A stretch of DNA of 64,000 nt from CAZAZQ01 sp964489705. Lineage in GTDB: Bacteria; Zixibacteria; MSB-5A5; GN15; FEB-12. The position numbers were made by a program, and so were the translations under genes. Below are positions 34,754-44,000 of the stretch, one piece after another (positions within the stretch are counted from its first letter, which is position 1; every line of letters starts with the position of its first letter). The notes below the pieces were generated by a model that was not told where the DNA came from, ran no database searches, and saw only the letters and a program-made list of their open reading frames with translations. Location: the NCBI GenBank assembly GCA_964489705.1, contig CAZAZQ010000014.1:9993-73992 (forward strand). The letters are read 5' to 3'.

Positions 34754-35324
34754 AAACTTCGTGGCGAGTGTAAAACTGAAACGTCGAAAAGAAACGATGC
34801 CGACGGAGCAATTTGAGTTTCCTTCCGTTTTGACCAAGCCGAAGCATGTGCTCGTCTGTCTGCCGAACAGTTTGCGGCAACTGACCGTCGTAAAGCAGTT
34901 TCTCCCCACTTTGAGCGACCTCTTCCGTCCGGCGGAAATTACTCTGCTTTCCATGCCCGGCATCAAGATCGCCGACATCTTCCCACGGAAAGGATTCCGG
35001 ATTCTCACGCCGACCAGCGACCAAATGACCTGGTCGGGACTGGCGAAGAAAAGCTATATCAAGCTCCTTCAGGATAACAAATTCGATTTGGTGCTGGATC
35101 TCAATCTCGAGAACTCGCACTTCATCTCAAGCATCTTGCTTGGATTTCCCCATGCGGTGCGGATAGGCAGAGGGAACCACCTCGGCCGACCGTATTATAA
35201 CCTTGAAATAAAAACGAAATACTTGCGCGATGAACGCAATATCTACCGCTCTATGTTGGAGACGATACGCCTGTTGAAATCGGACCGGAGCGGCAAGACG
35301 ACAACGTCGGAACAACACCCCTAA
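34731..35324 (+). CDS. Short protein resembling the N-terminal half of GT9 glycosyltransferases
   Basis: A 197-residue protein overlapping the rodZ-like gene by 23 bp. The core (KHVLVCLPNSLRQLTVVKQF, FRPAEITLLSMPGIKIADIF, KFDLVLDLNLENSHFISSIL and AVRIGRGNHLGRPYYNLEI) follows the Rossmann-like first half of heptosyltransferases (GT9), ending with the RIG motif. The C-terminal, nucleotide-sugar-binding half is absent. Bacteroidota have small proteins of similar layout (DUF6913), which may be the nearest relatives; I could not test this. A second in-frame ATG at 34743 is an equally good start. Function unknown; position is immediately upstream of smc. Confidence 0.65.
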   Translation: MGLIMSVKNFVASVKLKRRKETMPTEQFEFPSVLTKPKHVLVCLPNSLRQLTVVKQFLPTLSDLFRPAEITLLSMPGIKIADIFPRKGFRILTPTSDQMTWSGLAKKSYIKLLQDNKFDLVLDLNLENSHFISSILLGFPHAVRIGRGNHLGRPYYNLEIKTKYLRDERNIYRSMLETIRLLKSDRSGKTTTSEQHP

Positions 35325-35346
35325 GTTAATCGGAGGTACGGTAACT

Positions 35347-38300
35347 GTGCATCTCAAGCGGCTGGAATTGTTAGGCTTCAAATCTTTCGCCAATAAAATT
35401 GCCATACACTTTTCCCCCGGCATCACCGCCATCGTGGGACCAAACGGCTGCGGCAAAACCAATATCCTCGACGCCATTCGCTGGGTTTTGGGCGAACAAA
35501 AGGTCTCCCTCTTGCGGGGAAGCAAAATGGAGGAAGTCATTTTCAACGGCACCCGTGACGTGAAGCCGTTGGGCATGGCGGAAGTGACCATGACCCTCGT
35601 CAACGACCGGGGTGTCCTCCCCACCGAATACAACGAAGTCCAAATCACCCGCCGCTTATTCCGCAGCGGGGAATCAGAGTACCTGTTGAACAAAGTACCG
35701 TGCCGCTTGAAAGACATCACCGAGCTGTTTTTCGACACCGGCGTGGGAGCACACTCCTACTCGGTCATCCAGCAAGAGATGATTGAAGCGGTCATTTCGG
35801 ACAAAGCCGAGGAGCGCCGGTTTCTCTTTGAAGAAGCGGCAGGAATCACCAAATACAAGCAGCGCAAAAAAGCCGCCCTCCGAAAACTCGAAGCGACCGA
35901 GCACGATTTCCTGCGGCTGAACGATATTTATGCGGAAGTGAAAACGCAGGTCAACTCATTGAAACGACAGCACCGTAAGGCGGAACGCTACCAAAAGATT
36001 GTCGACGACATCAAAAACTGGGAGCTGTACCTTAATTCCAAGCGTCTGCAGGCAATTGAGTCGGAGAGGAAAGAACTGCAAACCAAGCTCAACAGTCTCA
36101 TCGACCAACGCCTCGACAAAGAAGGAGAGCAAGACCGGCTTTCCGCCCAGGTGGAAGCCGACCGGAAGGAACAAGTCGACTTGGAACGGGAATTGACGGC
36201 GGTCAGTAACGAAGCGTACGAGATTTCCGAACAAGCCCATACCTTTGAGAAAGAGATTTCCATTCTGACCGAAAAGCGTTCTAACGCCAAGGCTCTCATC
36301 GAGCGCAATGCTACGGAAATCCAGACTCTTCAGACACGGGAGAAGATACTCCAAGAGCAAACGGTGGAAATCGAAAACGAACTCAAACAGGCAAAAGAAG
36401 ATTTGGCTGCCTTGACCGTTCGTTTGCAGGAAGCGGAAAAAGCGCAAGCGGAAGCCGACCGGCAACTGCTGAGCGCCCGCGCCGCCAAAGAACAAGAGAG
36501 CAAAAAGCTCATCGAGTTGGAAGGACGGCTTTCCTCCGGAAGAACGGAAGGGGAAGGTCTGCGGGAACAAGAAGAAGAACTCCGGCGGCAGTCTCAAGAG
36601 ATAGAGAGCAAAATTGCGGAAAAAGAGGCGCTGCAGGGAAATCTGCGGGAAAAAGCCGCTGAGCTTGAGAAGAAGGTTACAGACCTTGCCGCCAAAAAAG
36701 AACAACTCGAAACGACTATCAACGAAACGACCCAACGCATCGAACAACTTATTGAACGGAATGAAACCCTCGCTCTGGAAATTTCCAACCTTACCGCTTC
36801 CATCGAAGCCAGCCAAGCCCGCTTGAATCTGCTGGAAGATATGATCGTTCACTACGAAGGATACGAATCCGGAGTGGTTGCCGCTATGGAAGTGCGGGAG
36901 CGTTTTCACGACGGCTTGATCGGCACTGTGGCGGATGAGTTTGTCCCTGTCGAAGGGATGGAAACCGCCGTGGAGGCGGCACTGGGCGAGATGGCAGGAT
37001 TTATCATCTGTAAAGACAGACGTACCGCCGAGGAAATCATTGCGTACTTGAAAGCGGAACGAAAAGGCAAAGTCGGGATTCTTGTCCCTGACAGCGGAAC
37101 GTTGAACCCCGTTATGAAACGTCCCCACCTGACGATGCGGGAATTTGTCGGCTGGCTGGACAGCTTTATTTCAACCGACCCGGAACTTCGCCCCCTCATG
37201 GAAGCCATCGTCGCCCGCACCGCCGTCTTCGAAGCGGGAACGGATCCGAGCCACATTTTGGAGCAACTCCCGTTCGGCTTTCAAGCCGTTTCCACCGACG
37301 GCGTCGTCTACGGCAAGAACGTCATTGCCGGCGGTTCCGACGACAAGTTCTCTCTCTTCCGCCGGAAAGAAAAAGTCGCCGAGCAACAGGAAACTATCCG
37401 GCGGCTCCAAGAAAAGCTCCAATCGGTTCAAGACGAAAAGAACAAAGTCACCGCCGACATCGCCGCCGCGCGTGCGGAATCATCCCGACTCACCGAGGAA
37501 TTGGAAACGTTGACCGAAGAGGTCACGGCGGCGAAAAATTCTTCCCAGGAGTTGGAGTACCAACGCCGCACCCTTGTGAACGAGTTGGAGCGACTGCGCA
37601 AAGAACATCGAGGGTATCAAGAAAAGCTGGAAAAGATACGCTCCCGCCAGTACAGTTTGGGGTTGAATTTCAACCAGCTTGCTTCCGAAAAAGAAGACCT
37701 TGCCCGCACTATGGACCAGATGGGCAAGCGACTGCAAGAGTATGAAAACGCCGCGGCAACCGCGCTGGAGCAAGTCTCCAAACTTCAAGTGGCCGTTGTG
37801 GAAATGCGCAGCAAGGTGGAGCAAATTGAGAGTAAACTCACTCATACTCACGAGCTGCGAAAAGAAATTGCGCACACCATCACGACCAAGCAGGAAGAAA
37901 TCAACGCCGCCAAGGAAGATATCGACAGCTCCACCCAGAAAATAGCGGAACTGGAAAGCAGCCTCAAAGGAGCGTTCGAGCAGCGCTCCCAAGTCACCCA
38001 CCGGCAGAACAGCCTCCGCAGCGCCCAAGGAGAGCTCTTGAGCCGAATTACGACCAAGGAAAAACAGCTTAAAGAAATCCGAAGCAGTATCGACGCTCTC
38101 AATAATGAAATCCACCAGTTGGAGATCCGGCTGAACACCTTTGACTCCGAGGTGAAAGCCATCAGCGAACGGATCCGTGAGGAGTTCGAGGTGGATATTG
38201 CCACCGTCGAAGCGGAAAAGCCCGACGAAAAGATGAGCGACGAGGAAGCTCGCGAGCACTTGCAAAACCAAAAAGAAGCTCTAAAAAAATTCGGCGCTGT

Positions 38301-39069
38301 CAATTTGCTGGCATTGGAAGAATACGAAGCGGCACGAGAGCGAGAACAGTTTTTGAAAGAACAACTGGCAGACCTTACCAACGCCAAGACCGACCTCCAG
38401 ACGACCATCAACAAAATCAACCAGACCGCCAAGACGCTCTTTTTGGATACTTTTGAACAGGTACGGAAGAACTTCAAGAAATTGTTCGTTGAGCTGTTCC
38501 GCGGCGGTGAAGCCGATATCTTCCTCGCCGACCCGGACGACCCGCTCGAATCGCATATCGAAATCACCGCCCGCCCCGGCAAGAAGAAAATTTTCTCCAT
38601 CAACCAGATGTCGGGCGGCGAACGGGCGCTGACCGCTATCTCCTTGCTCTTCGCCCTCTACCTGGTAAAGCCGTCACCGTTTTGCATTCTGGACGAGATT
38701 GACGCTCCCCTCGACGATGCCAACTGCCGTCGTTTTCTGAAGATGCTCAACTCGTTTGCCGACTTGACGCAATTCATTATCATTACCCACAACAAGATAA
38801 CGATGGAAGCGGCGGACAATCTTTACGGCGTGACGATGGAGCAGCCCGGCATTTCCAAGCTCGTGGCGGTGCGGTTTGCCGACGTGCGCCAAGACCGCGC
38901 CACCGGCGCTATTGAAATAGACACCCACGAGGAAGAAACTCTCGAGCCGGAGCCGGAGGTATTTCCTTCCTCTTCCTCGGAGGGATCCCCCGACCTTCCG
39001 GAAACGATAATTGAACGAATGCACTCCCCTATCCAATCGGAAAACGATCCTGACCAAACCATCGAATGA
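35347..39069 (+). CDS. smc: Chromosome segregation protein SMC
   Basis: A 1240-residue SMC protein. The N-terminal head has Walker A (IVGPNGCGKTNILDAIRWVL), two long coiled-coil arms flank a hinge at about 505-660 (GYESGVVAAMEVRERFHDGL), and the C-terminal head has the signature MSGGERALTAISLLFALYLV and Walker B FCILDEIDAPLDDAN. It is the ATPase of the Smc-ScpAB condensin. A GTG start (35347) with GGAGG about 11 nt upstream is used. A Glu/Ser-rich tail of about 50 residues extends beyond the head. Confidence 0.97.
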   Translation: MHLKRLELLGFKSFANKIAIHFSPGITAIVGPNGCGKTNILDAIRWVLGEQKVSLLRGSKMEEVIFNGTRDVKPLGMAEVTMTLVNDRGVLPTEYNEVQITRRLFRSGESEYLLNKVPCRLKDITELFFDTGVGAHSYSVIQQEMIEAVISDKAEERRFLFEEAAGITKYKQRKKAALRKLEATEHDFLRLNDIYAEVKTQVNSLKRQHRKAERYQKIVDDIKNWELYLNSKRLQAIESERKELQTKLNSLIDQRLDKEGEQDRLSAQVEADRKEQVDLERELTAVSNEAYEISEQAHTFEKEISILTEKRSNAKALIERNATEIQTLQTREKILQEQTVEIENELKQAKEDLAALTVRLQEAEKAQAEADRQLLSARAAKEQESKKLIELEGRLSSGRTEGEGLREQEEELRRQSQEIESKIAEKEALQGNLREKAAELEKKVTDLAAKKEQLETTINETTQRIEQLIERNETLALEISNLTASIEASQARLNLLEDMIVHYEGYESGVVAAMEVRERFHDGLIGTVADEFVPVEGMETAVEAALGEMAGFIICKDRRTAEEIIAYLKAERKGKVGILVPDSGTLNPVMKRPHLTMREFVGWLDSFISTDPELRPLMEAIVARTAVFEAGTDPSHILEQLPFGFQAVSTDGVVYGKNVIAGGSDDKFSLFRRKEKVAEQQETIRRLQEKLQSVQDEKNKVTADIAAARAESSRLTEELETLTEEVTAAKNSSQELEYQRRTLVNELERLRKEHRGYQEKLEKIRSRQYSLGLNFNQLASEKEDLARTMDQMGKRLQEYENAAATALEQVSKLQVAVVEMRSKVEQIESKLTHTHELRKEIAHTITTKQEEINAAKEDIDSSTQKIAELESSLKGAFEQRSQVTHRQNSLRSAQGELLSRITTKEKQLKEIRSSIDALNNEIHQLEIRLNTFDSEVKAISERIREEFEVDIATVEAEKPDEKMSDEEAREHLQNQKEALKKFGAVNLLALEEYEAAREREQFLKEQLADLTNAKTDLQTTINKINQTAKTLFLDTFEQVRKNFKKLFVELFRGGEADIFLADPDDPLESHIEITARPGKKKIFSINQMSGGERALTAISLLFALYLVKPSPFCILDEIDAPLDDANCRRFLKMLNSFADLTQFIIITHNKITMEAADNLYGVTMEQPGISKLVAVRFADVRQDRATGAIEIDTHEEETLEPEPEVFPSSSSEGSPDLPETIIERMHSPIQSENDPDQTIE

Positions 39070-39082
39070 GTAGTTGACAGCC

Positions 39083-39997
39083 ATGTTCAAGCCGTTTGAA
39101 AAACTCAAACAGTCGTTGAAAAAGACCCGACAGAACATCGTCGGGAAGATAACCCAAGTCGTCAGCCGTCGGAAAATCGACGACGAATTGTTGGAAGAGA
39201 TAGAAGAGATTCTCATCGAAGCCGATATCGGCGTCAAAGCAACGATGAAACTCATTGAGACGCTCAAAGAAAAAGCCAAAGAGCACAAACTCACCGAAGG
39301 GGAACAAGTCGTCTCTCTTCTCAAAGAAGAAATCGCTTCCCTCCTGGCACGACCCGACGGCGCTTCTTCACCGCCTGAGGACAAGAAACCGGTCGTCTGG
39401 TTGATTGTCGGCGTCAACGGGACGGGAAAGACGACGACTATCGGCAAGCTTGCTACCCGTTTCTCCGCCGAAGGAAAGAAAGTCATCATTGCCGCCTGCG
39501 ACACCTTCCGAGCGGCGGCGGTCGACCAGATCGCCATCTGGGCGGAGCGCAGCAACGTTGATATTGTCAAATCGTCGGAAGGCTCCGATCCGGCGGCGGT
39601 AGCATACGACGCCGCCAAGGCGGCGGAAGCGCGGGGGGCGGACATTCTCTTGATAGATACCGCCGGGCGGCTTCACACGAAGTCAAATCTGATGGAAGAA
39701 CTGAAAAAAATAAAACGGGTCACCCACAAAGCCCTCCCCGATTCGCCAATTTACAGTAAGCTCATCGTGGACGGCTCCTCGGGACAAAACGTCATTTCTC
39801 AGGTGAACATTTTCAATGAAGCCGTGGGCTGCGACGGCATTATTATCACCAAGCTCGACGGTACCGCCAAGGGAGGCATCATCGTCGCCGTCGCCGAGGA
39901 GCTGGGGATTCCGGTGGACTATATCGGGCTGGGTGAGGGGATAGACGACCTGCAACCGTTCGATCCCAAACAATTCACCGAGGCACTTTTTTCATGA
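39083..39997 (+). CDS. ftsY: Signal recognition particle receptor FtsY
   Basis: A 304-residue FtsY: a short N domain and the SRP-type GTPase. G1 is VGVNGTGKTTTIGKLATRF; later motifs are ACDTFRAAAVDQIAIWAERS, DTAGRLHTKSNLMEELKKI and TKLDGTAKGGI. It lacks the long acidic A domain, as is usual outside Enterobacteria. The ATG at 39083 lies 13 bp after the smc stop; an in-frame TTG 9 nt earlier is less likely. Confidence 0.96.
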   Translation: MFKPFEKLKQSLKKTRQNIVGKITQVVSRRKIDDELLEEIEEILIEADIGVKATMKLIETLKEKAKEHKLTEGEQVVSLLKEEIASLLARPDGASSPPEDKKPVVWLIVGVNGTGKTTTIGKLATRFSAEGKKVIIAACDTFRAAAVDQIAIWAERSNVDIVKSSEGSDPAAVAYDAAKAAEARGADILLIDTAGRLHTKSNLMEELKKIKRVTHKALPDSPIYSKLIVDGSSGQNVISQVNIFNEAVGCDGIIITKLDGTAKGGIIVAVAEELGIPVDYIGLGEGIDDLQPFDPKQFTEALFS

Positions 39998-40395
39998 TAC
40001 GCGAATTTACCGTCAAGACCACTACCCGTGAAGAAATGATTAACATTACCTCCTACGCTCAAGAAGCGGTCTCCGAAAGCGAACACGACAGCGGGTTGGT
40101 CTTTTGTTTTGTCCCCCATACCACGGCGGCAATTACCATCAATGAAGATGCCGACCCGGATGTTCGGCGGGATATCCTTTACAAGCTGCACAAAGAAATA
40201 CCTCTCGTCGACGGGTACCATCATGCGGAAGGCAACTCCGATGCCCATATCAAAGCCTCCCTCATCGGCTCCTCCGTCCTTATCGCCTTCGAGAAAAAGC
40301 AACTCGTGCTGGGACGATGGCAGGGGATTTTCTTCTGTGAGTTCGACGGTCCCCGGCGGCGCAAACTTATCGTGAAGGTGGGTGCCTTTGCTTAA
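39994..40395 (+). CDS. YjbQ-type protein (UPF0047)
   Basis: A 133-residue protein with all family landmarks: CFVPHTTAAITINEDADPDV, EGNSDAHIKASLIGSSV and LGRWQGIFFCEFDGPRRRKL. It is a small trimeric enzyme fold; the E. coli homologue has weak thiamine-phosphate synthase activity, and the natural role is unclear. It overlaps ftsY by 4 nt. Confidence 0.92.
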   Translation: MIREFTVKTTTREEMINITSYAQEAVSESEHDSGLVFCFVPHTTAAITINEDADPDVRRDILYKLHKEIPLVDGYHHAEGNSDAHIKASLIGSSVLIAFEKKQLVLGRWQGIFFCEFDGPRRRKLIVKVGAFA

Positions 40396-40858
40396 CGTCC
40401 GTCTCATCGCCGTCGGAAAAAATAAAGAGAACTGGATTGACGAGGGCTGTCGTCATTATCAAAAACTGCTTTCCCGCTATGCGGCAATCGACTGGAAGTT
40501 CCTCCCTGTCCGCCACAGCCGCTCGTTGTCTCCGACGGAAATCAAACGGAAGGAAGCTCAGCTTTTGCGAAAAGAATTTTCCGCTGGCGCCTACCAAATA
40601 GCCTTGGACATTAACGGGAAAAAACTCGATAGCCTCGCTTTTGCCCGCCTGTTGGAGTCGCTCTTGGTCAGCGGCAAGGGAACCCTTGAAATCATCATCG
40701 GCGGTGCGTACGGCATCGACGAGAGCATTCTCAAAGAAGTACCGCTGACACTCTCCCTCTCCCCTCTTACTTTCTCGCATCAGTTAGTGCGTCTGGTCTT
40801 TTTGGAACAGTTGTACCGCGCTTTTTCCATTCTCCACGGCACCGACTATCACAAGTAG
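40382..40858 (+). CDS. rlmH: 23S rRNA pseudouridine methyltransferase RlmH
   Basis: A 158-residue SPOUT methyltransferase that modifies pseudouridine 1915 of 23S rRNA. LNVRLIAVGKNKENWIDEGC, IALDINGKKLDSLAFARLLE, IIIGGAYGIDE and LSPLTFSHQLVRLVFLEQLY RAFSILHGTDYHK cover the family from end to end. A GTG start (40382), inside the end of the preceding gene, is used; a TTG at 40388 is possible. A terminator follows about 95 bp downstream. Confidence 0.95.
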   Translation: MPLLNVRLIAVGKNKENWIDEGCRHYQKLLSRYAAIDWKFLPVRHSRSLSPTEIKRKEAQLLRKEFSAGAYQIALDINGKKLDSLAFARLLESLLVSGKGTLEIIIGGAYGIDESILKEVPLTLSLSPLTFSHQLVRLVFLEQLYRAFSILHGTDYHK

Positions 40859-40953
40859 CGGAAGAGCACATTTCTCCATTCAAAGAAGCAAGAAACCGCG
40901 TAATGAAACAGTGCCGGAGCAGTGCTTTGGATCGATAGGTATATCCTCCATGT

Positions 40954-40985
40954 AAAAAGCGCCCATCTACGGACAGGCGCTTTTT
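40954..40985. terminator. Rho-independent terminator between rlmH and the 41004 gene (works both ways)
   Basis: AAAAAGCGCC (40954-40963), a 12-nt loop and GGCGCTTTTT (40976-40985) form a perfect 10-bp inverted repeat. It has a U-tract in either direction and sits between two convergent genes. Confidence 0.88.
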
Positions 40986-41003
40986 AGGAGGAAAGAGAGG
41001 GAG

Positions 41004-44000
41004 TTATTTCAAAAGAACCATTTTCCTGGTTGCACTATAGTCCGCCGCCTTGAGGCGGTAGAGATAGACTCCGGAAGCGACCGGTCGGCCGGTATCCGAA
41101 CGTCCGTCCCACACCACCGAGACCGAACCGGCATCATCGGCTCCGGTATACCGCCGCACAATGTTCCCGGTGATGTTGTAAATTTCCAGTTGCCACTCAC
41201 AGGCGTGCGGCAAGGTGAAGCTGATAGTCGTCGACGGATTGAACGGGTTCGGATAGTTCTGGTGCAAGGTAAACGCCTCGGGCAATTCGGTGGTTTTCTG
41301 AACCACGGAATACGGCCGTCCCTGATAATCGACTATCTCGGAATGTACCAAGGTGAGGTGACCGGAACCGCTATAGGGGATCTCCACCAGTCGGTTGGCA
41401 CCGGCAGGGATATAATGCGTGCCGATATTGTACACCAGTATTCTCAGTTCGTCGCCGTCCCGCGACCACATCAGATCCATATCCTGCGCGCCGACACCGA
41501 GACGCGGTTCTCCGAGCTCGAGGCTGCTGTCGACCCGGTAGATGAAGTACGCCGCTCCGATAGTACTCACCGCTTCGGTATTCAGCACCATCGTCCGCTC
41601 AGGAGTCATTACGGTTTGTAACGTCACCGGCTTGTCATACGGCACAACTTTCGGTACCGGATCGGCATCGCCGATGATAATCCGAATCAAGTAGACCAAG
41701 TCACCTACGGTCAGAGTCAAACCGTCGGCATTGATATCCGTAGCGGCAATCTGCCCGTCGACATTGATGCGGAATGCTCCCAACCCGTAAATGAAGTAGT
41801 TGGTAAAGACTACCGCATCACTGATTTCATAGGCAATACCGTTGAGGTTGATATCGCCGCGGGCGTCGATCGACTCAGGCGGAATAACACAAATGCCGCC
41901 GTTGATGAATTCGATACAGCGCATCGGACCGGGTTTGCCGTCTCCGCCGCCGCCCAGACAGTCATCGGGGGTACCCATCCCGACGGGACGAGAGCTCTCC
42001 GGGAAGTTGACGTCATCTTCTTCATCCCAAAGAAGCTGCCCTTCGATACCGTAGATGCGCAAATCCATATAGAGGTCATAGCCGCTCGGGTCGGAGAAGC
42101 TGTTGTCCCCGCACTGGCGCCAGAGGAAATTCAACGGGAGGAACAAACCGCCGAGGTTTTGGTCGTTGGAAATCAAGAACTGCATCCTCACCAACACGCC
42201 GTTAGGCGTCAAAGTCGAATCCGGCGGGTGCTGAGCGCCGTTGTTGGTTTCCGCCAATCCGACCAACTGCAGCAGACCGGGAAGCTCCGAATCCAAGTGG
42301 TAGAAGAAGTACTCCCAACCGTCGATAGCCGTCCCGTCAATGGTCGCCGCTCCGAACGCCAACACGGACGGGTCATAGGTCATGAACAAGTTGAAGCCGC
42401 CGATCGGGTCGTTCGTTTCAATCATCAGCTTGACTTCTTGGTATACCCCCACAACAGTACACTCGCCGCCGTCAATGGTCAACCGGACGCAGACGTCACA
42501 ATCTTCCTTCTCCCGCACTTCCACGGAGAAGGTATCGGTAATCGTATGGCAACCGTCGGTAGCTTCGATACAGAATTGATAGACCCCAAACGTATCGGGG
42601 AGGAAACAGACCTCACCGCTGTCGAGTGATACCAGCGAGAGTTCCCCTGCCCCGCACGTCATTTGTAGCAGCACGGGCGACTCTACATCGTCGGCAAAAA
42701 TACCGTCGATGCAGATTTGATCGGTATCGTCCGCACACCGCTCGAAGGTCTGGAATTCGGGAACCGTCAAGGTAAGCATTTGGTCTTCCCGCACCGTCAA
42801 GGTCGTATATGCCGTGTCGGCGGAACATTCGTTGGCGGCGATAATTTCTATCTCATAGGTTCCCCCTTCATCGACCGGCACACAGACTTGCCCGTCGGCA
42901 TAGGAGCCGTCCGGCAAAACAGTCACGTCGGACACGTCACCGGTAATCTCGACCGGGAAGCAGAACGTTATCGGCTCCGCCAAGCACAGCAAAGTATCTA
43001 TCTGTCCGGGGGAGGTGATAACAGGCGGCACCGCCATGTTGATGTCGATAGTAAGTTCACAGGTATCGGCACCGCAAGGACTGGCAGCGATAATAGTAAT
43101 GTTCTTCACTCCGCTGGTCTCGGCATAGAGGCAGACTTCGTTGGTGGCGTAATTGTAGCTTCCTTCCGGAAGAATCGTCACCTCGGCATCGCCGGGGGTA
43201 ATCGCCACCATGGTGCAAACGGTATCGGGTTCACACAGCATAAATTGGGGAGTGTTTTGCGGGCAGAAGATTTTCGCTGCCCCACCGGAATTGACCGCCA
43301 CCCGGACGGTATCCGCTCCCACGGCACCGCAGTCGTCCGTTGCCGTCAGGATGATGTCATACGTCCCGAAATCCGGGGGCGTGAAACATACCATGGTGTC
43401 ACGGATAGCGCCCAAAGAGGTGGTAATCTCAGCAATGTTATTATCGGCATCTTGCACCGCAAACGGCACGCATATCTCTTCCACTTCGCACACTGTCACG
43501 GAGGTATCTTGAGCCGTCACCACCGGCGGGCTGTTGAAGTTCGTCGTGACCGTGAAGGAACAGGTGTCAGCGCCGCAATCGCTGGCGGCAATCATGGTGA
43601 TGACTTGTTCGCCGCCGGAGAGCACCGGCACACAGACCATTCCATCACTTAAAAACGCCGGAGCCGTAACATTTACCGTCGCAGCACTCGGCGAAACGGT
43701 ATACTCAAAGCAGAGCGTATCCGCTTCGCATACCTCAATCGTGGTATCATTCGGGCAGGTAATAGCTACCGCTTCGGCGATATCAACATTGACCGTAACC
43801 AAACAGGTGTCACTATTGCAAGCTGCATCGCCGATAACCTCAACCCGGTACGTTCCGCTCGTATCGGCGGTAAAGCAGAGGGTGTTGTTTTCCCAGGTTC
43901 CAAAGTTGGTCGTCACGTTAAAATTCGTCCCGCTGATTTCCAATGGCACACAGACGTTACCGGGCTGACAGATATTTTCCGCCAGCGGTTCGGAGGGACA

